This document shows positions 39,391 through 49,963 of a stretch of DNA of 64,000 nt, one piece after another. The stretch is from Bradyrhizobium sp. Arg816 (lineage in GTDB: Bacteria; Pseudomonadota; Alphaproteobacteria; Rhizobiales; Xanthobacteraceae), in the NCBI RefSeq assembly GCF_029989365.1, contig NZ_JAPRAQ010000001.1, forward strand, positions 1,030,148-1,094,147, written 5' to 3'. Numbering within the stretch: position 1 is the first letter of the stretch; each line of letters begins with the position of its first letter. Made by a program: the position numbers and the translations under genes. The notes beneath the pieces were generated by a model. That model did no database searches. It had not been told where the DNA came from and saw nothing but the letters and a program-made list of their open reading frames with translations.

Positions 39391-40218
39391 CTATTTCTGC
39401 GGGCCTGACAGCGAGATCTCGCGTTCGGCGCGGAACACGTTGCTGTAGAGGTTGGCGATCCACTGCCGACCGATCTCGGTCTTGTTGAGATAGCCGATCT
39501 CGGTCTGGATGTGCGGTGCGACGCTGTTCCAGTAGAATTGTGGATAGCGGTTCACGATGTCGGCGGGCGAGTCGTAGCCGAGCTGGCGATTGATGCCGAC
39601 CTCTTCGAATTCGTAATAGAGCGCGTTGGCCTTGCGCAGATAGTTGGGATCGCCGAGCTGGCCGATGAAGTCCGCGGCGCGCAGGATCGAGGCTTCGTCG
39701 TCATACTCCTGCCCTTCACGGGCCGGGAAGCGGGTGCCCTCGATGGCGCTGGCGATGCGTTCCGGGTCCAGCCCCGGGATATGTTGCAACCGCCGCATGA
39801 CATAGAGCTTCGACCGGTCGACATGATACATCATCAGGCTGGCATCCGAGGCGCCGCGGGGCAATGAAACCTTGGTGCCCGCCGCGTCGATCACGAAGCC
39901 GTCATTGTCATCCTCCTCGAACAGGCCCCGGACATAGCCGATGTCGTGGGCGAGGCACGCGATCAGAATGTGGACGTAATCCGCGGCCTCGAGGTGGGTG
40001 TGGAGATATCGGCCGCTGAGGATGGAATGGCCCGCCAGCGTCACCAGCATCGTGTGCTCGACATTGTGGTAGAGCGCGTCGCTATTGCCAATGCACTCCA
40101 TCGCGGTGCGCGTCGCGCTTTCGACGATGTTCGCGGGAGCCTCGCCGTACCTGCGACGCATGAACGAGCCCAGCACCTTCTCCAGGGATTCAGCCGCCAG
40201 TCTCGGTAACGTCATCAT
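39391..40218 (-). CDS. HD-domain metal-dependent phosphohydrolase
   Basis: 275 residues with HNVEH (His51, His55) and the HD pair in CLAHDIGYVRG, plus a later acidic helix (DEASILRAADFIGQLGD). These are the metal ligands of the HD superfamily. The segment SDALYHNVEHTMLV and the IGYVRG context resemble a cyanobacterial/proteobacterial HD metalloprotein group of unknown substrate. It is followed by 217 bases before the transglutaminase operon on the same strand. Confidence 0.83.
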   Translation of the reverse strand: MMTLPRLAAESLEKVLGSFMRRRYGEAPANIVESATRTAMECIGNSDALYHNVEHTMLVTLAGHSILSGRYLHTHLEAADYVHILIACLAHDIGYVRGLFEEDDNDGFVIDAAGTKVSLPRGASDASLMMYHVDRSKLYVMRRLQHIPGLDPERIASAIEGTRFPAREGQEYDDEASILRAADFIGQLGDPNYLRKANALYYEFEEVGINRQLGYDSPADIVNRYPQFYWNSVAPHIQTEIGYLNKTEIGRQWIANLYSNVFRAEREISLSGPQK

Positions 40219-40435
40219 GGATGCAGCCCCGCTCGTCGGTGGTGTCCCACGCCAGCTCCCGACGTCTCATTCGTGTCCTCGACGCAACGGCCAGCATAGC
40301 CCATCTTGGGCCACCTGACCAAACGCCGGGACGAATTTACGGAAATATGTTGCTGTTGTGCCCTGCGACATCACGGTTGCGGTCGGGGCGCGACACAGCT
40401 TGGCGGCAGCGGGCGCCGGGCCGGCAAGACCGCTT

Positions 40436-41314
40436 TTATTCCACCAGCAGCACGTCCACGGCGACGCCGAGCTTCTGCTTCGGCGAGCCGACGATGATGC
40501 CGTCGACCGGCGAGACGTCGGAGAAGTCGCGGCCGACCGCGAGCACGATGTGATCGTTGGCGACCAGCAAATCATTGGTCGGATCGAAATCGACCCAGCC
40601 AAGCTCAGCCCCGCACCACAGCGACACCCAGGCATGGGTGGCATCGGCGCCCTGCAAACGCGGCTGGCCCGGCGGCGGGATGGTACGGAGATAGCCGCTG
40701 ACATAGGCTGCCGGAAGGCCGAGCCCGCGCAGCCCTGCGATCATCACATGGGCAAAGTCCTGGCAAACGCCATGGCGCTTGTCGAAGACCTCGCCAAGCG
40801 GCGTCGAGATCACCGTCGCCTTCGGATCGTAGCGGAATTCGGTGCGGATGCGATGCATGAGATCGGCCGCGCCGGCCAGGATCCCTGCGCCGGGCGCAAA
40901 GCTCGTGCCCGCATAGGCGCTGACGGGGTGCAGCACCGGCACCAGCGGGCTCGCAAAGACGTAGCCGACCGGCGAGGACGGCCCGAGGCTCGTCGCTTCA
41001 AACGCGATGTCGCGGATGCTCTCCCAGGGCGGGCTGACGGCATCGCGCGCCGGCGGCTGTCGCGAGACGGAGACGCGCGAGCGCGAGTCGATGCGCAAGT
41101 TTCGGTGTGCGGTTTCGATCACGACGCTCTCGGTGAGCGTGCCGAAGAAGTCGCGGCGGACGTGGCGCTCGGACGGGCGCGGCCGGATCTCGACCTTGTG
41201 CGAGATCAGCTCCTGGCCGTGGCCGCTCTTCGGCTCCAGCCGCAGCGTGCAGCGGGCGAAGCTGACCGGACTCTCGTATTCGTAAGTCGTGACGTGACGG
41301 ATGTCGTAGATCAC
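40436..41314 (-). CDS. Transglutaminase-like protein (second of operon pair)
   Basis: 292 residues. An N-terminal beta-rich domain (MIYDIRHVTTYEYESPVSFARC) is followed by a cysteine-protease-like core with Cys184 (RHGVCQDFAHV), His227 (DATHAWVSLW) and Asp244 (WVDFDPTND), the catalytic triad. The gene start overlaps the stop of the ATP-grasp gene by four bases (ATGA). Proteins of this kind are usually encoded with a circularly permuted ATP-grasp/alpha-E partner and are predicted to act on peptides. Confidence 0.9.
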   Translation of the reverse strand: MIYDIRHVTTYEYESPVSFARCTLRLEPKSGHGQELISHKVEIRPRPSERHVRRDFFGTLTESVVIETAHRNLRIDSRSRVSVSRQPPARDAVSPPWESIRDIAFEATSLGPSSPVGYVFASPLVPVLHPVSAYAGTSFAPGAGILAGAADLMHRIRTEFRYDPKATVISTPLGEVFDKRHGVCQDFAHVMIAGLRGLGLPAAYVSGYLRTIPPPGQPRLQGADATHAWVSLWCGAELGWVDFDPTNDLLVANDHIVLAVGRDFSDVSPVDGIIVGSPKQKLGVAVDVLLVE

Positions 41315-43836
41315 GCCAGCCCCGTCAGCTTTTCCGGCCGGCTCGCATTGGGGCCGTGCGGGAAGTAGTGCAGCCCGATCGCCTCGGCGAGGCTGAGCAG
41401 GTCCTGCTCCAGCGAGAACAGGGTCTTGACCTCGAGCTTCTCGGCCTCGGCAGTGGCCAGCATGGACTGCACCGCCACCGCGAGCCGCTGCGGCTGCTCG
41501 ATCAGGCCGTGCTCCTTCAGGCTCGGGAGCGACGCGATGTGCTCGTTCAGCGTCGTCACCTGGAATGCGACCGAACGCGGATTGTAGCTGTCGAGCACCG
41601 CGAGGTCGCGCACCGGCGCGAGGATCGGCGCCAGCAGATAGCGCGAGCGGTAGGTGATCTGGGAATCCACCAGCGTCAGCAGGATATCGAGATCCTCGTC
41701 GCAGGCCTCGTCATAGGCGAACTGGCGCGCGAAGCGCGTGGTGTTGATGGCGCGCTCGGTGCGGCGGCCGATATCGAGGAAGCGCCAGCCGGCGGCGCGG
41801 TTCATGTTCTCCTGCGCCAGCCCCGCAAAGCTCGCCAGCTCCTGCAAGGTCAGCTCGGCCGCGCTCAGCACATCGTCGTCGTCCTCGACCTCGTAGGCCA
41901 GCCGATCGGCCATCTCGGTGATGACCTGCCAGGCGTCGGGCGACAGCCGCTCGCGCAAGGATGTCGCCGTACGCTGCGCCGCGCGCACCAGCGACAGCGC
42001 CGAGCCGAAACGCTCCGGGCTCTGCAGCGCTTCGGCGACGATACGCCCCGGCGCGGTGCGCGAGGCCTGCGAGATCGCGCCCCAGGCCACCAGCAGGCGC
42101 TGGATGCGGTCGGCCGATTGCAGCGAGGCCGCGGTGCCCTTGTTGGGCCCGCTCGGCGAACCCAGCGCGCGCACCAGCCGCAGCGTTGCCTCGGCGCGTT
42201 CGAGATAGCGGCCGAGCCAGAACAGATTGTCCGCGGCGCGGCTCGGCAGCACGCCGGCGATGCGGCGGATCCGCACCTTGTCGGTCGCGGGCAGCAGCGT
42301 CGCGACCGAGACCTTCTTGTCCGAGACCACCCAGACATCGGCGGCGCGCGCGCCGTCGCCCATCGACACCGCGCGCGCGTCCGCCTGCTCGGCGATCCGG
42401 CAGAAGCCGCCGGGCATGATGGCCCAGCCGTCGGGGGTCGCGGCCGCGAACACGCGCAGCACGAAGGGACGCGGCGTGAGCTGGCCCTGCTCCCACACCG
42501 GCATGGTCGAAAGCCGCACCACCTCCTGGCCGACATAATCCATGCCGCGCGTGCTGATGGCGTCGACGAGACGCTGGCGCCCGGCGGCGTCGAGCTCGCT
42601 CGCGAGCACCGGGCCATTGCTGTCGAAGCCGGGAACGCCGCGCCGATAGGCGCCCTCGATCGCGACCTCATCGAGCCGTGACAGCACCTCGTCGCGGGCG
42701 ATGCGCTGGCCGCACCACCAGGTCGCGATATGCGGCATCTTGAGCTCCTCGCCGAGCAGGCGACGGCTCAGCGCCGGCAGGAAGCCGAGCATCGCGCGCG
42801 CCTCCAGCACGCCCGAGCCCGGCATGTTGGCGACGACGACACCGTCCTTGCGCAGCACGTCGATCAGGCCGGGCACGCCGAGATGCGAGGACGCATCGAG
42901 CTCGAGCGGATCGAGCGAATTGGAATCGACCCGGCGGAGCAGCACGTCGAGCCGCTTCAGGCCGGCAACAGTGCGGATGTGGATGCGGTTGTCGCTGACG
43001 GCGAGATCGTCGCCCTCGACCAGCAGAAAGCCGAGATAGCGCGCCAGGGTCGCGTGCTCGAAATAGGTCTCGCTGAAGCTGCCCGGGGTGAGCACGCCGA
43101 TGCGCGGCTCGTCGCGATCGGCGCGCGCGCGCAGGCTGTCGCGAAACGCCTCGAAGAACGGCGCAACGCGCGGCACGTTCATCGACTTGTAGAGATCGGA
43201 GAAGGCGCGCGAGAGCACCAGGCGGTTCTCCAGCGCATAGCCCGCCCCCGACGGCGCCTGCGTGCGGTCGCCGAGCACCCACCAGCGCCCGTCCGGCCCG
43301 CGGCCGACATCGGCGGCATAGAGCGAGAGATAGCGCCCGCCCGGCGGCGGCACGCCGCAGACGGGGCGGAGATATTCGGGACTGCCGGCGATCGCGGCGG
43401 CCGGCAGCGCGCCTTCCGCGACCAGCCGTCCCTCGCCATAGATGTCGCGCAGCACGAGCTCGAGCAGCTCGGCGCGCTGGGTGATGCCGGCAGACAGCTG
43501 CTTCCAGTCGGCCTCGTCGATCAGCAGCGGCAGATGGCTGATCGACCACGGCCGGTCGGCGCTGTCACCGGGCGCACGGTAGGTGACGCCGGCTTCGCGC
43601 AAATGGCGGTCGGCCATGCCGAACCGCCGCTCGATCTCGTCCGGCGCGAGCGCGCCGAAGGCGTCGAAGAAGCGGCTCCAGACCGCGCGGGGGGCGCCGT
43701 CGGGCCCCAGGAACTCGTCGGGGATGCCAGGCAGGCGGCTATAGTCGCGGACCCATTGCGCGAGGCGGCGCTGGCCTTCGCGCTGACCTTGCGCCTTACC
43801 CGTCTTGTCGTCCTGTTCGGCTGCGCCCTCGCCCAT
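41311..43836 (-). CDS. Circularly permuted ATP-grasp plus alpha-E protein
   Basis: 841 residues. The N-terminal half (about 90-500) is the circularly permuted type 2 ATP-grasp domain: YLSLYAADVGRGPDGRWWVLGDRTQAPSG and PRIGVLTPGSFSETYFEHATLARYLGFLLVEGDDL. The C-terminal half (about 530-830) is the helical alpha-E domain (ADNLFWLGRYLERAEATLRLVRAL). Family knowledge: predicted to form amide bonds in peptide tags, in operons with transglutaminases. It is 27 bases downstream of the DUF2126 protein gene. Confidence 0.92.
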   Translation of the reverse strand: MGEGAAEQDDKTGKAQGQREGQRRLAQWVRDYSRLPGIPDEFLGPDGAPRAVWSRFFDAFGALAPDEIERRFGMADRHLREAGVTYRAPGDSADRPWSISHLPLLIDEADWKQLSAGITQRAELLELVLRDIYGEGRLVAEGALPAAAIAGSPEYLRPVCGVPPPGGRYLSLYAADVGRGPDGRWWVLGDRTQAPSGAGYALENRLVLSRAFSDLYKSMNVPRVAPFFEAFRDSLRARADRDEPRIGVLTPGSFSETYFEHATLARYLGFLLVEGDDLAVSDNRIHIRTVAGLKRLDVLLRRVDSNSLDPLELDASSHLGVPGLIDVLRKDGVVVANMPGSGVLEARAMLGFLPALSRRLLGEELKMPHIATWWCGQRIARDEVLSRLDEVAIEGAYRRGVPGFDSNGPVLASELDAAGRQRLVDAISTRGMDYVGQEVVRLSTMPVWEQGQLTPRPFVLRVFAAATPDGWAIMPGGFCRIAEQADARAVSMGDGARAADVWVVSDKKVSVATLLPATDKVRIRRIAGVLPSRAADNLFWLGRYLERAEATLRLVRALGSPSGPNKGTAASLQSADRIQRLLVAWGAISQASRTAPGRIVAEALQSPERFGSALSLVRAAQRTATSLRERLSPDAWQVITEMADRLAYEVEDDDDVLSAAELTLQELASFAGLAQENMNRAAGWRFLDIGRRTERAINTTRFARQFAYDEACDEDLDILLTLVDSQITYRSRYLLAPILAPVRDLAVLDSYNPRSVAFQVTTLNEHIASLPSLKEHGLIEQPQRLAVAVQSMLATAEAEKLEVKTLFSLEQDLLSLAEAIGLHYFPHGPNASRPEKLTGLA

Positions 43837-43863
43837 GCGCCTCTCCCTGCCCCACCATCATTC

Positions 43864-46800
43864 TCATTGCAGGAGCGGGGTCCGCAAGTCGAGGGTCAGC
43901 GGAAACTCATTTGTGCGTTCCTCGGGCGGGAGCTGCATCGGACCCGGCGTATGGCCGTGGTCCTGGAAGCGCGCCAGCCGCCGCGCCTCGGCCTCGTAGG
44001 TGTTGACGGGCTTGGTGTCGTAGCTGCGGCCGCCGGGATGGGCGACGTGATAGACGCAGCCGCCCAGCGAGCGGCCGTTCCAGGTGTCGATCAGGTCGAA
44101 GGTCAGGGGCGCGTGAACGGGGATGGTCGGGTGCAGGCCGGAGGCCGGCTGCCAGGCCTTGAAGCGGACGCCGGCCACGGCCTCCCCGGAGCGGCCGGTC
44201 GACGTCATCGGCAGGCGGCGGCCGTTGCAGGTCACGACGTGGCGGCCCTCGACAAAGCCCTCAGCTTTCACTTGAAGCCGTTCGACCGAACTGTCGACAT
44301 AACGCACCGTGCCGCCGGCCGAGCCCTCCTCGCCGAGCACATGCCAGGGCTCCAGCGCCTGGCGCAGCTCCAGCGTCACGCCGCCATGATGGATACGGCC
44401 GAAAGCGGGGAAGCGGAATTCGAGCTGGGCCAGATACCATTCCGGCTCAAAGGGATAGCCGGATTGCTTCAACTCAGAAAGCACATCAAGAAAATCCTGC
44501 CAGATGAAGTGAGGCAGCATGAAGCGATCATGCAGCGCGGTGCCCCAGCGCACGAATTTGCCGGTCTGCGGCTCGCGCCAGAATTTTGCGATCAGCGCGC
44601 GGATCAGGAGCTGCTGCGCCAGCGACATGCGCGGGTCGGGCGGCATTTCGAGCGCGCGGAATTCGACGAGGCCGAGCCGCCCTGTGGTCCCATCCGGCGA
44701 ATAGAGCTTGTCGATGCAGATCTCGGCGCGATGGGTGTTGCCGGTGATGTCGACGAGCAGATGCCGGAATAGCCGGTCGACCAGCCAGAGCGGCGTCTGG
44801 TAACCCGGCGGCGGCACGTGCGCGAGCGCGATCTCGAGCTCGTAGATGCTGTCGTGCCGGGCTTCGTCGATGCGCGGCGCCTGGCTGGTCGGGCCGATGA
44901 ACAGGCCCGAGAAGAAATAGGACAGCGACGGATGCCGCTGCCAGTGCAGCACCAGGCTCTTCAACAGATCGGGACGGCGCAGGAACGGCGAGTCCTGTGG
45001 CGAGGAGCCGCCGACCACGACGTGGTTGCCGCCGCCGGTACCGGTGTGGCGGCCGTCGACCAGGAAGCGGTTGGCACCGAGGCGCACCTTGCCGGCGTCC
45101 TCATAGAGACCGGAGGTGATGTCGACCGCGTCGCGCCAGCTCTTGGCCGGCTGGATGTTGATCTCGATGACGCCGGGATCCGGCGTCACCTTGATGACCT
45201 CGACGCGCGGGTCGAACGGCGGCGGGTAGCCCTCGACATGGACCTGGAGCTGCATCTCCTCGGCGGTGGCTTCGAGCGCCGCGACCAGTTCGAGATAATC
45301 CTCGATGCGCTCGACCGGCGGCATGAAGGCGCAGAGCACGCCGTCGCGGACTTCGACCGACATCGCGGTGCGGACCGGGACCGACGTGTTGAGTTTCTCG
45401 GGCGCGGCCCGCGGCGGCGCTTCCGGACGCGCCGGAAGGCTGAACACCGGCAGCTTGCCGCGCCCCTCCATCGGGTCGCGTTCGACGATGTAGGGATATT
45501 GATCGGGTGGAACGTAGCCGAGCGAACCGATCGGCAGGCGCAGGCCGAGCGGGGAATCGCCCGGCATCAGGAACAGATGATTGCGCCGGAGTTGCCAGCG
45601 CTCGCTGCGCCAGCGCGGCGGCGCGTTCCAGCGCTGCACCGGCAGCACGAATCCGCGCGGGGTGTCGAGGCCCTGCTCGAACACCCGCGCGATCCGCACG
45701 CGCGCCTCCGGATCGGACAATTTGGAGTCGGACGGATCGACATTGACGGGAAGCTCGGCTTCCTTCTGAAGCCAGAGCGCGGTGTCCTCGTAGGCCGGCA
45801 TGATGTAGCCGGGATCGAGCCCGAGCCGTGCCGCCGCGCCTTCCACGAACGCTTTGGCGTCCTTGGCCTCGGCGCGGCGCGGATTTTCGATGCTGGCAAT
45901 GAGGTCGGCGTTCTTCCAGATCGGCACGCCGTCCTTGCGCCAATAAAGCCCAAAGGCCCAGCGCGGCAGGCTCTCGCCGGGATACCATTTGCCCTGGCCG
46001 TAATGCAGCAGGCCGCCCGGCCCGAAACGCGTGCGCAGGCGGCGGATCAGATCGTCGGCCAATGCGCGCTTGGTCGGGCCGACGGCCTCGGTGTTCCACT
46101 CCGCCGCTTCGAGATCATCGACGGAGACGAAGGTCGGTTCGCCGCCCATGGTCAGCCGGACATCCTGCGCGGCGAGATCGCCGTCGACCTGCTCGCCGAG
46201 GTCATTGAGCCGCGTCCAGGATTCGTCGGAGAACGGCTTTGTGATGCGCGGCGCCTCGCGGATGCGCTTGACGCTCATGTCGAAGGCGAACTCGACTTCG
46301 GCAAAGCCGGCGCCGCCGGAAATCGGCGCGGCCGAGCGATAATGCGGCGTGGCCGCAACCGGGATGTGCCCCTCGCCCGCGAGCATGCCGGACGTCGCGT
46401 CAAATCCGATCCAGCCCGCGCCCGGCAGATAGACCTCGGCCCAGGCGTGCAGATCGGTGAAATCGCTTTCCACCTCGGGTGGTCCCTCGATCGGATCGAT
46501 GTCGGGACGGATCTGGATCAGGTAACCGGAGACGAAGCGCGCCGCGAGGCCGAGATGACGCAGGGTCTGGATCAGCAGCCAGGCAGAGTCGCGGCACGAG
46601 CCGGCCCCGGAGGAGAGCGTCTCCTCCGGCGTCTGCACGCCGGGCTCCATGCGGATGATGTAACGGACGTGCTTCTGAAGCTCGCGGTTGAGATCGACCA
46701 GGAAGTTGACGGTGTTCGGGGCTTCGTGCGGGATCGTATCGAGAAATTTCGCGAACAGGCGATCGGGCTTGATGGTCTCGAGATAAGGCGCAAGCTCCGT

Positions 46801-47133
46801 CTTCAGGTCCTTCGGATATTCGAACGGAAAGCTGTCGGCATAGGGCTCGACGAAGAAGTCGAACGGGTTGACCACGGTCATCTGCGCCGTGAAGTCGACC
46901 TCGAATTTCAGCTCGGTCGTCTTCTCCGGAAAGACGTAGCGCGCCAGCCAATTGCCTTGCGGGTCCTGCTGCCAGTTCACGAAATGATTGGCCGGAGTGA
47001 CCTTGAGCGAATAGCTCAGAACCGGCGTGCGCGTATGCGGCGCCGGCCGCAGCCGGATGGTCTGCGGGCCAAGATCGATCGGGCGGTCGTATTTGTAGTG
47101 CGTGACGTGATGTAGTGCGACGTAGATCGACAC
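43864..47133 (-). CDS. DUF2126 transglutaminase-like protein
   Basis: 1089 residues from a GTG at 47133 with GGAG upstream; an ATG at 47190 would add 19 residues without family match. The N-terminal 300 residues are transglutaminase-like with a Cys ([12 protein letters not shown]), His ([12 protein letters not shown]) and Asp (IGFDATSG) triad. The long C-terminal DUF2126 region follows ([14 protein letters not shown] near 350, [16 protein letters not shown]). First gene of the transglutaminase - ATP-grasp - transglutaminase operon. Confidence 0.93.
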   Translation of the reverse strand: MSIYVALHHVTHYKYDRPIDLGPQTIRLRPAPHTRTPVLSYSLKVTPANHFVNWQQDPQGNWLARYVFPEKTTELKFEVDFTAQMTVVNPFDFFVEPYADSFPFEYPKDLKTELAPYLETIKPDRLFAKFLDTIPHEAPNTVNFLVDLNRELQKHVRYIIRMEPGVQTPEETLSSGAGSCRDSAWLLIQTLRHLGLAARFVSGYLIQIRPDIDPIEGPPEVESDFTDLHAWAEVYLPGAGWIGFDATSGMLAGEGHIPVAATPHYRSAAPISGGAGFAEVEFAFDMSVKRIREAPRITKPFSDESWTRLNDLGEQVDGDLAAQDVRLTMGGEPTFVSVDDLEAAEWNTEAVGPTKRALADDLIRRLRTRFGPGGLLHYGQGKWYPGESLPRWAFGLYWRKDGVPIWKNADLIASIENPRRAEAKDAKAFVEGAAARLGLDPGYIMPAYEDTALWLQKEAELPVNVDPSDSKLSDPEARVRIARVFEQGLDTPRGFVLPVQRWNAPPRWRSERWQLRRNHLFLMPGDSPLGLRLPIGSLGYVPPDQYPYIVERDPMEGRGKLPVFSLPARPEAPPRAAPEKLNTSVPVRTAMSVEVRDGVLCAFMPPVERIEDYLELVAALEATAEEMQLQVHVEGYPPPFDPRVEVIKVTPDPGVIEINIQPAKSWRDAVDITSGLYEDAGKVRLGANRFLVDGRHTGTGGGNHVVVGGSSPQDSPFLRRPDLLKSLVLHWQRHPSLSYFFSGLFIGPTSQAPRIDEARHDSIYELEIALAHVPPPGYQTPLWLVDRLFRHLLVDITGNTHRAEICIDKLYSPDGTTGRLGLVEFRALEMPPDPRMSLAQQLLIRALIAKFWREPQTGKFVRWGTALHDRFMLPHFIWQDFLDVLSELKQSGYPFEPEWYLAQLEFRFPAFGRIHHGGVTLELRQALEPWHVLGEEGSAGGTVRYVDSSVERLQVKAEGFVEGRHVVTCNGRRLPMTSTGRSGEAVAGVRFKAWQPASGLHPTIPVHAPLTFDLIDTWNGRSLGGCVYHVAHPGGRSYDTKPVNTYEAEARRLARFQDHGHTPGPMQLPPEERTNEFPLTLDLRTPLLQ

Positions 47134-47396
47134 GGGGTGCGGTGCTCCAGCAGCTTTTTTGAGCAGAACACCGGTTCCGGGTGGGATCAAGCACTAACAA
47201 CGGGCACGGGTTGCCTACGCCGCGGGCTGATCTGCGAGTTACACTTGCCGAAGTAATCTACCTATGATCGAATGAACCATTGCCTGCACAAGCCGCGCCC
47301 GACGCGCCGCTTTGCGCATGATGGACTCTCCCGTTCGTAATGGTTGCCGCGCAACGTATCGACGCGTGGCGCGGCCTGAAAGAGGAGATGTTTCCG

Positions 47397-48326
47397 ATGA
47401 GCTTTCTGGTCAGATTCCCGCAGGCTTCCTATCGCGCCGACGCGCTCGATGGTTTCACGGTCACTCCAGGTTTCACACCGGGAAACGCGCAAGCCATGAT
47501 GTGGCTGTCGCAGCTCGCCTACGAGACCGACGACCGCGACAAGGTAGACAATATTCTGAAGGCACTGGGGCTGGAGATGCGCGGCTTCGGTGCCGACACC
47601 CCCGCTACAGGTTTGGTGCCACCAAAAGCCCGCTTCATTGTCGCCGTCGGACGCGACGCGACATTCGTCACACTGTCCGGCACCGATCCGCTCAGTATCA
47701 AGGATTGGATCACCGACTTCACCCTCGAACCAAGTCCAAATGTTTTTCACAAGGGATTTGCCGAAGCCGTCGGTGCAGTCCGATCAGACATCGAAGCTGC
47801 TATCAGGAGCGGCGGCGCCGGACAGCCGCTCTTCTTTACCGGACACAGCATGGGCGGCGCCTTGGCAAATATCGCAGCACTGCGGGCGTTGGATGCTGGC
47901 TTGCGGGCAACCGCCATTTACACGTTTGGCGGGCCGCGAACCGGCGGTCAGCGTTTCTTTGAAGCCTACGAGCCTCTCGGCGAAAGCACGTTCCGGCTCG
48001 TCAACGGTAACGACATCGTCCCGGCCGTTCCACCCAGCCTGCCGCTAGGCAATTTCCGCCACGTCGGCCAAATGGTGCGTTGCGGGTCTGGCTCGACCTT
48101 CGCAGGTCAGGTGCCGGAGTCGAAAGAGGGAAACGACCCCAGCCTCATCCAAATCGGGCTTCGTACCCTTGGTGCCGCGGACATTTTCCACCTGAAGATC
48201 CCAAGCATCGAGGAGCTCCGCGACATCGACCCGCGGACGCTCGACCAATCCGACATACTGCCCGGCGTCGTGCGCGACCATGTTCCGGCAAGCTACTTCC
48301 GGGCGTTGTCGGTCACCATTCCGTAG
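47397..48326 (+). CDS. Lipase (class 3) family protein
   Basis: 309 residues from the ATG at 47397, with GGAG ten bases before. The open frame continues upstream to 47340, but that part has no ribosome site. The nucleophile elbow is FFTGHSMGGALA with the catalytic Ser, followed by YTFGGPRTGG and NGNDIVPAVPP (the catalytic Asp), typical of Lipase_3. No signal peptide is visible. It converges on the dehydratase gene, 13 bases away. Confidence 0.85.
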   Translation: MSFLVRFPQASYRADALDGFTVTPGFTPGNAQAMMWLSQLAYETDDRDKVDNILKALGLEMRGFGADTPATGLVPPKARFIVAVGRDATFVTLSGTDPLSIKDWITDFTLEPSPNVFHKGFAEAVGAVRSDIEAAIRSGGAGQPLFFTGHSMGGALANIAALRALDAGLRATAIYTFGGPRTGGQRFFEAYEPLGESTFRLVNGNDIVPAVPPSLPLGNFRHVGQMVRCGSGSTFAGQVPESKEGNDPSLIQIGLRTLGAADIFHLKIPSIEELRDIDPRTLDQSDILPGVVRDHVPASYFRALSVTIP

Positions 48327-48339
48327 CTGCCGCGTAGCC

Positions 48340-49863
48340 TCACATCGTCGCCCCGAGCACCCAGGGCGCGAACTCGGCGCCGCCGAAATCGAAGCTCTCG
48401 CTTTTGGTCGGCTGTCCCGAAGCCGTCTTCAGGATGAGCTCGAAGATGCGCTGGCCGCACTCTTGGACGCTCTCCTCGCCTTCGAGGATGGTGCCGCAAT
48501 TGACGTCCATGTCCTCTTCCATGCGCTTGTACATGGGCGTGTTGGTGGCGAGCTTGATCGACGGCGCCGGCTTGCAGCCGAACACGCTGCCACGGCCGGT
48601 GGTGAAGCAGACCAGATTGGCACCGCCGGCGACCTGACCGGTCGCGGCGACCGGATCATAGCCGGGCGTGTCCATGAACACGAAACCGCGCTTCGTGACG
48701 GGCTCGGCGTAGCGCAGCACGTCGACGAGGTTGGTGGTGCCGGCCTTGGCCATCGCGCCGAGCGACTTTTCCAAAATGGTGGTGAGGCCGCCGGCCTTGT
48801 TGCCGGGGCTCGGATTGGCATTCATCTCGGCGCCTTCGCGCTCGGTGTATTCGTCCCACCAGCGCATGAGATCGACCAGCTTTTCGCCGACCTCGCGGCT
48901 GACGGCGCGGCGCGTGAGCAGATGCTCGGCGCCGTAGGTCTCCGGCGTCTCGGACAGGATCACGGTGCCGCCGTGACGGACGATGAGATCGCTGGCGGCC
49001 CCCAGCGCCGGATTTGCGGATACGCCGGAATAGCCGTCCGAGCCGCCGCATTGTAGGGCCACGGTGAGTTCGCTCACCGGTACGGATTCGCGCTTGACCT
49101 TGTTGGAGTCTGCGAGAGCTTCACGCACGAACGCAATGCCGGCCTCCACCGTCTTGCGGGTGCCGCCGACCTCCTGGATGTCCATCGCGCGGAGGCGGCC
49201 GGCGAGCTTCTGCTCCTCCATCAGCCCGCCGATCTGGTTCACCTCGCAGCCGAGACCGAGCACGATGACGTGGGAGAAATTGACGTGACGCGCATAGCCG
49301 CCGAGCGTGCGGCGGAGCAGCGCCAGGGGCTCGTTCTGCGTCATGCCGCAGCCGGTCTTGTGGGTCAGCGCGACCACGCCGTCGACATTGGGAAAGTCGG
49401 CCAGCGGATTGTCGCCGGTGAACGGATTCTTCTTGAAGACGTCGGCGACGAGGCTTGCGACATGCGCGCTGCAATTCACCGAGGTGAGGATGCCGATATA
49501 GTTGCGCGTGGCGACGCGGCCGTCCGGGCGGCGGATGCCTTCGAAGGTCGCCGGCAGATCGAAATTCGGCGTCGGCTTGACGTCGGCGCAATAGGCGTAG
49601 TCCTTCGAGAAATCACCCATGCCGCAATTCTGCACGTGCACGTGCTGGCCCGGTGCGATCGGCACCGTCGCAAAGCCGATGATCTGGCCGTAGCGTATCA
49701 CCGGCTCGCCCAATGCGATCGGCTTGATCGCGACCTTGTGGCCGGAGGGAATGCGCTCGACCGTGGTCACGCCGTCGGCAACCAATGTTCCCGGCGGCAG
49801 GCTCGCGCGCGCGATCAGCACGCCATCATCGGGATGGAGGCGAATGACGGGGCTGATGGTCAT
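48340..49863 (-). CDS. UxaA/GarD-family sugar-acid dehydratase
   Basis: 507 residues with an N-terminal SAF domain (about 10-80; HKVAIKPIALGEPVIRYGQIIGFA) and the UxaA/GarD core: GRVATRNYIGILTSVNCSAH, THKTGCGMTQ, CGGSDGYSGVSANPALG and GRGSVFGCKPAPSIKLATN. Conserved Cys and His residues fit an iron-dependent dehydratase. The aldolase downstream is like GarL, favouring galactarate (or glucarate) as substrate, but altronate cannot be excluded. Confidence 0.85.
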   Translation of the reverse strand: MTISPVIRLHPDDGVLIARASLPPGTLVADGVTTVERIPSGHKVAIKPIALGEPVIRYGQIIGFATVPIAPGQHVHVQNCGMGDFSKDYAYCADVKPTPNFDLPATFEGIRRPDGRVATRNYIGILTSVNCSAHVASLVADVFKKNPFTGDNPLADFPNVDGVVALTHKTGCGMTQNEPLALLRRTLGGYARHVNFSHVIVLGLGCEVNQIGGLMEEQKLAGRLRAMDIQEVGGTRKTVEAGIAFVREALADSNKVKRESVPVSELTVALQCGGSDGYSGVSANPALGAASDLIVRHGGTVILSETPETYGAEHLLTRRAVSREVGEKLVDLMRWWDEYTEREGAEMNANPSPGNKAGGLTTILEKSLGAMAKAGTTNLVDVLRYAEPVTKRGFVFMDTPGYDPVAATGQVAGGANLVCFTTGRGSVFGCKPAPSIKLATNTPMYKRMEEDMDVNCGTILEGEESVQECGQRIFELILKTASGQPTKSESFDFGGAEFAPWVLGATM

Positions 49864-49879
49864 GGCAGGTCTCCTTCGG

Positions 49880-49962
49880 AGGCGAATAGCGAGTTGGTGA
49901 GTGGCGAATGGAAAAAGGGGAGCAGCACTATTCGCTACTCCCCATCCGCCATTCGCGAGTGT
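49880..49962. repeat. Short inverted repeat between dehydratase and aldolase genes
   Basis: GGCGAATAGCGAG-like and GCGAATGG-like words face ATTCGCTACTCCCC and CCGCCATTCGCGAG across this gap. The pattern is an imperfect inverted repeat, a dispersed element class in these genomes. It occupies most of the 100 bases between two same-strand genes. Confidence 0.55.
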
Positions 49963-49963
49963 C

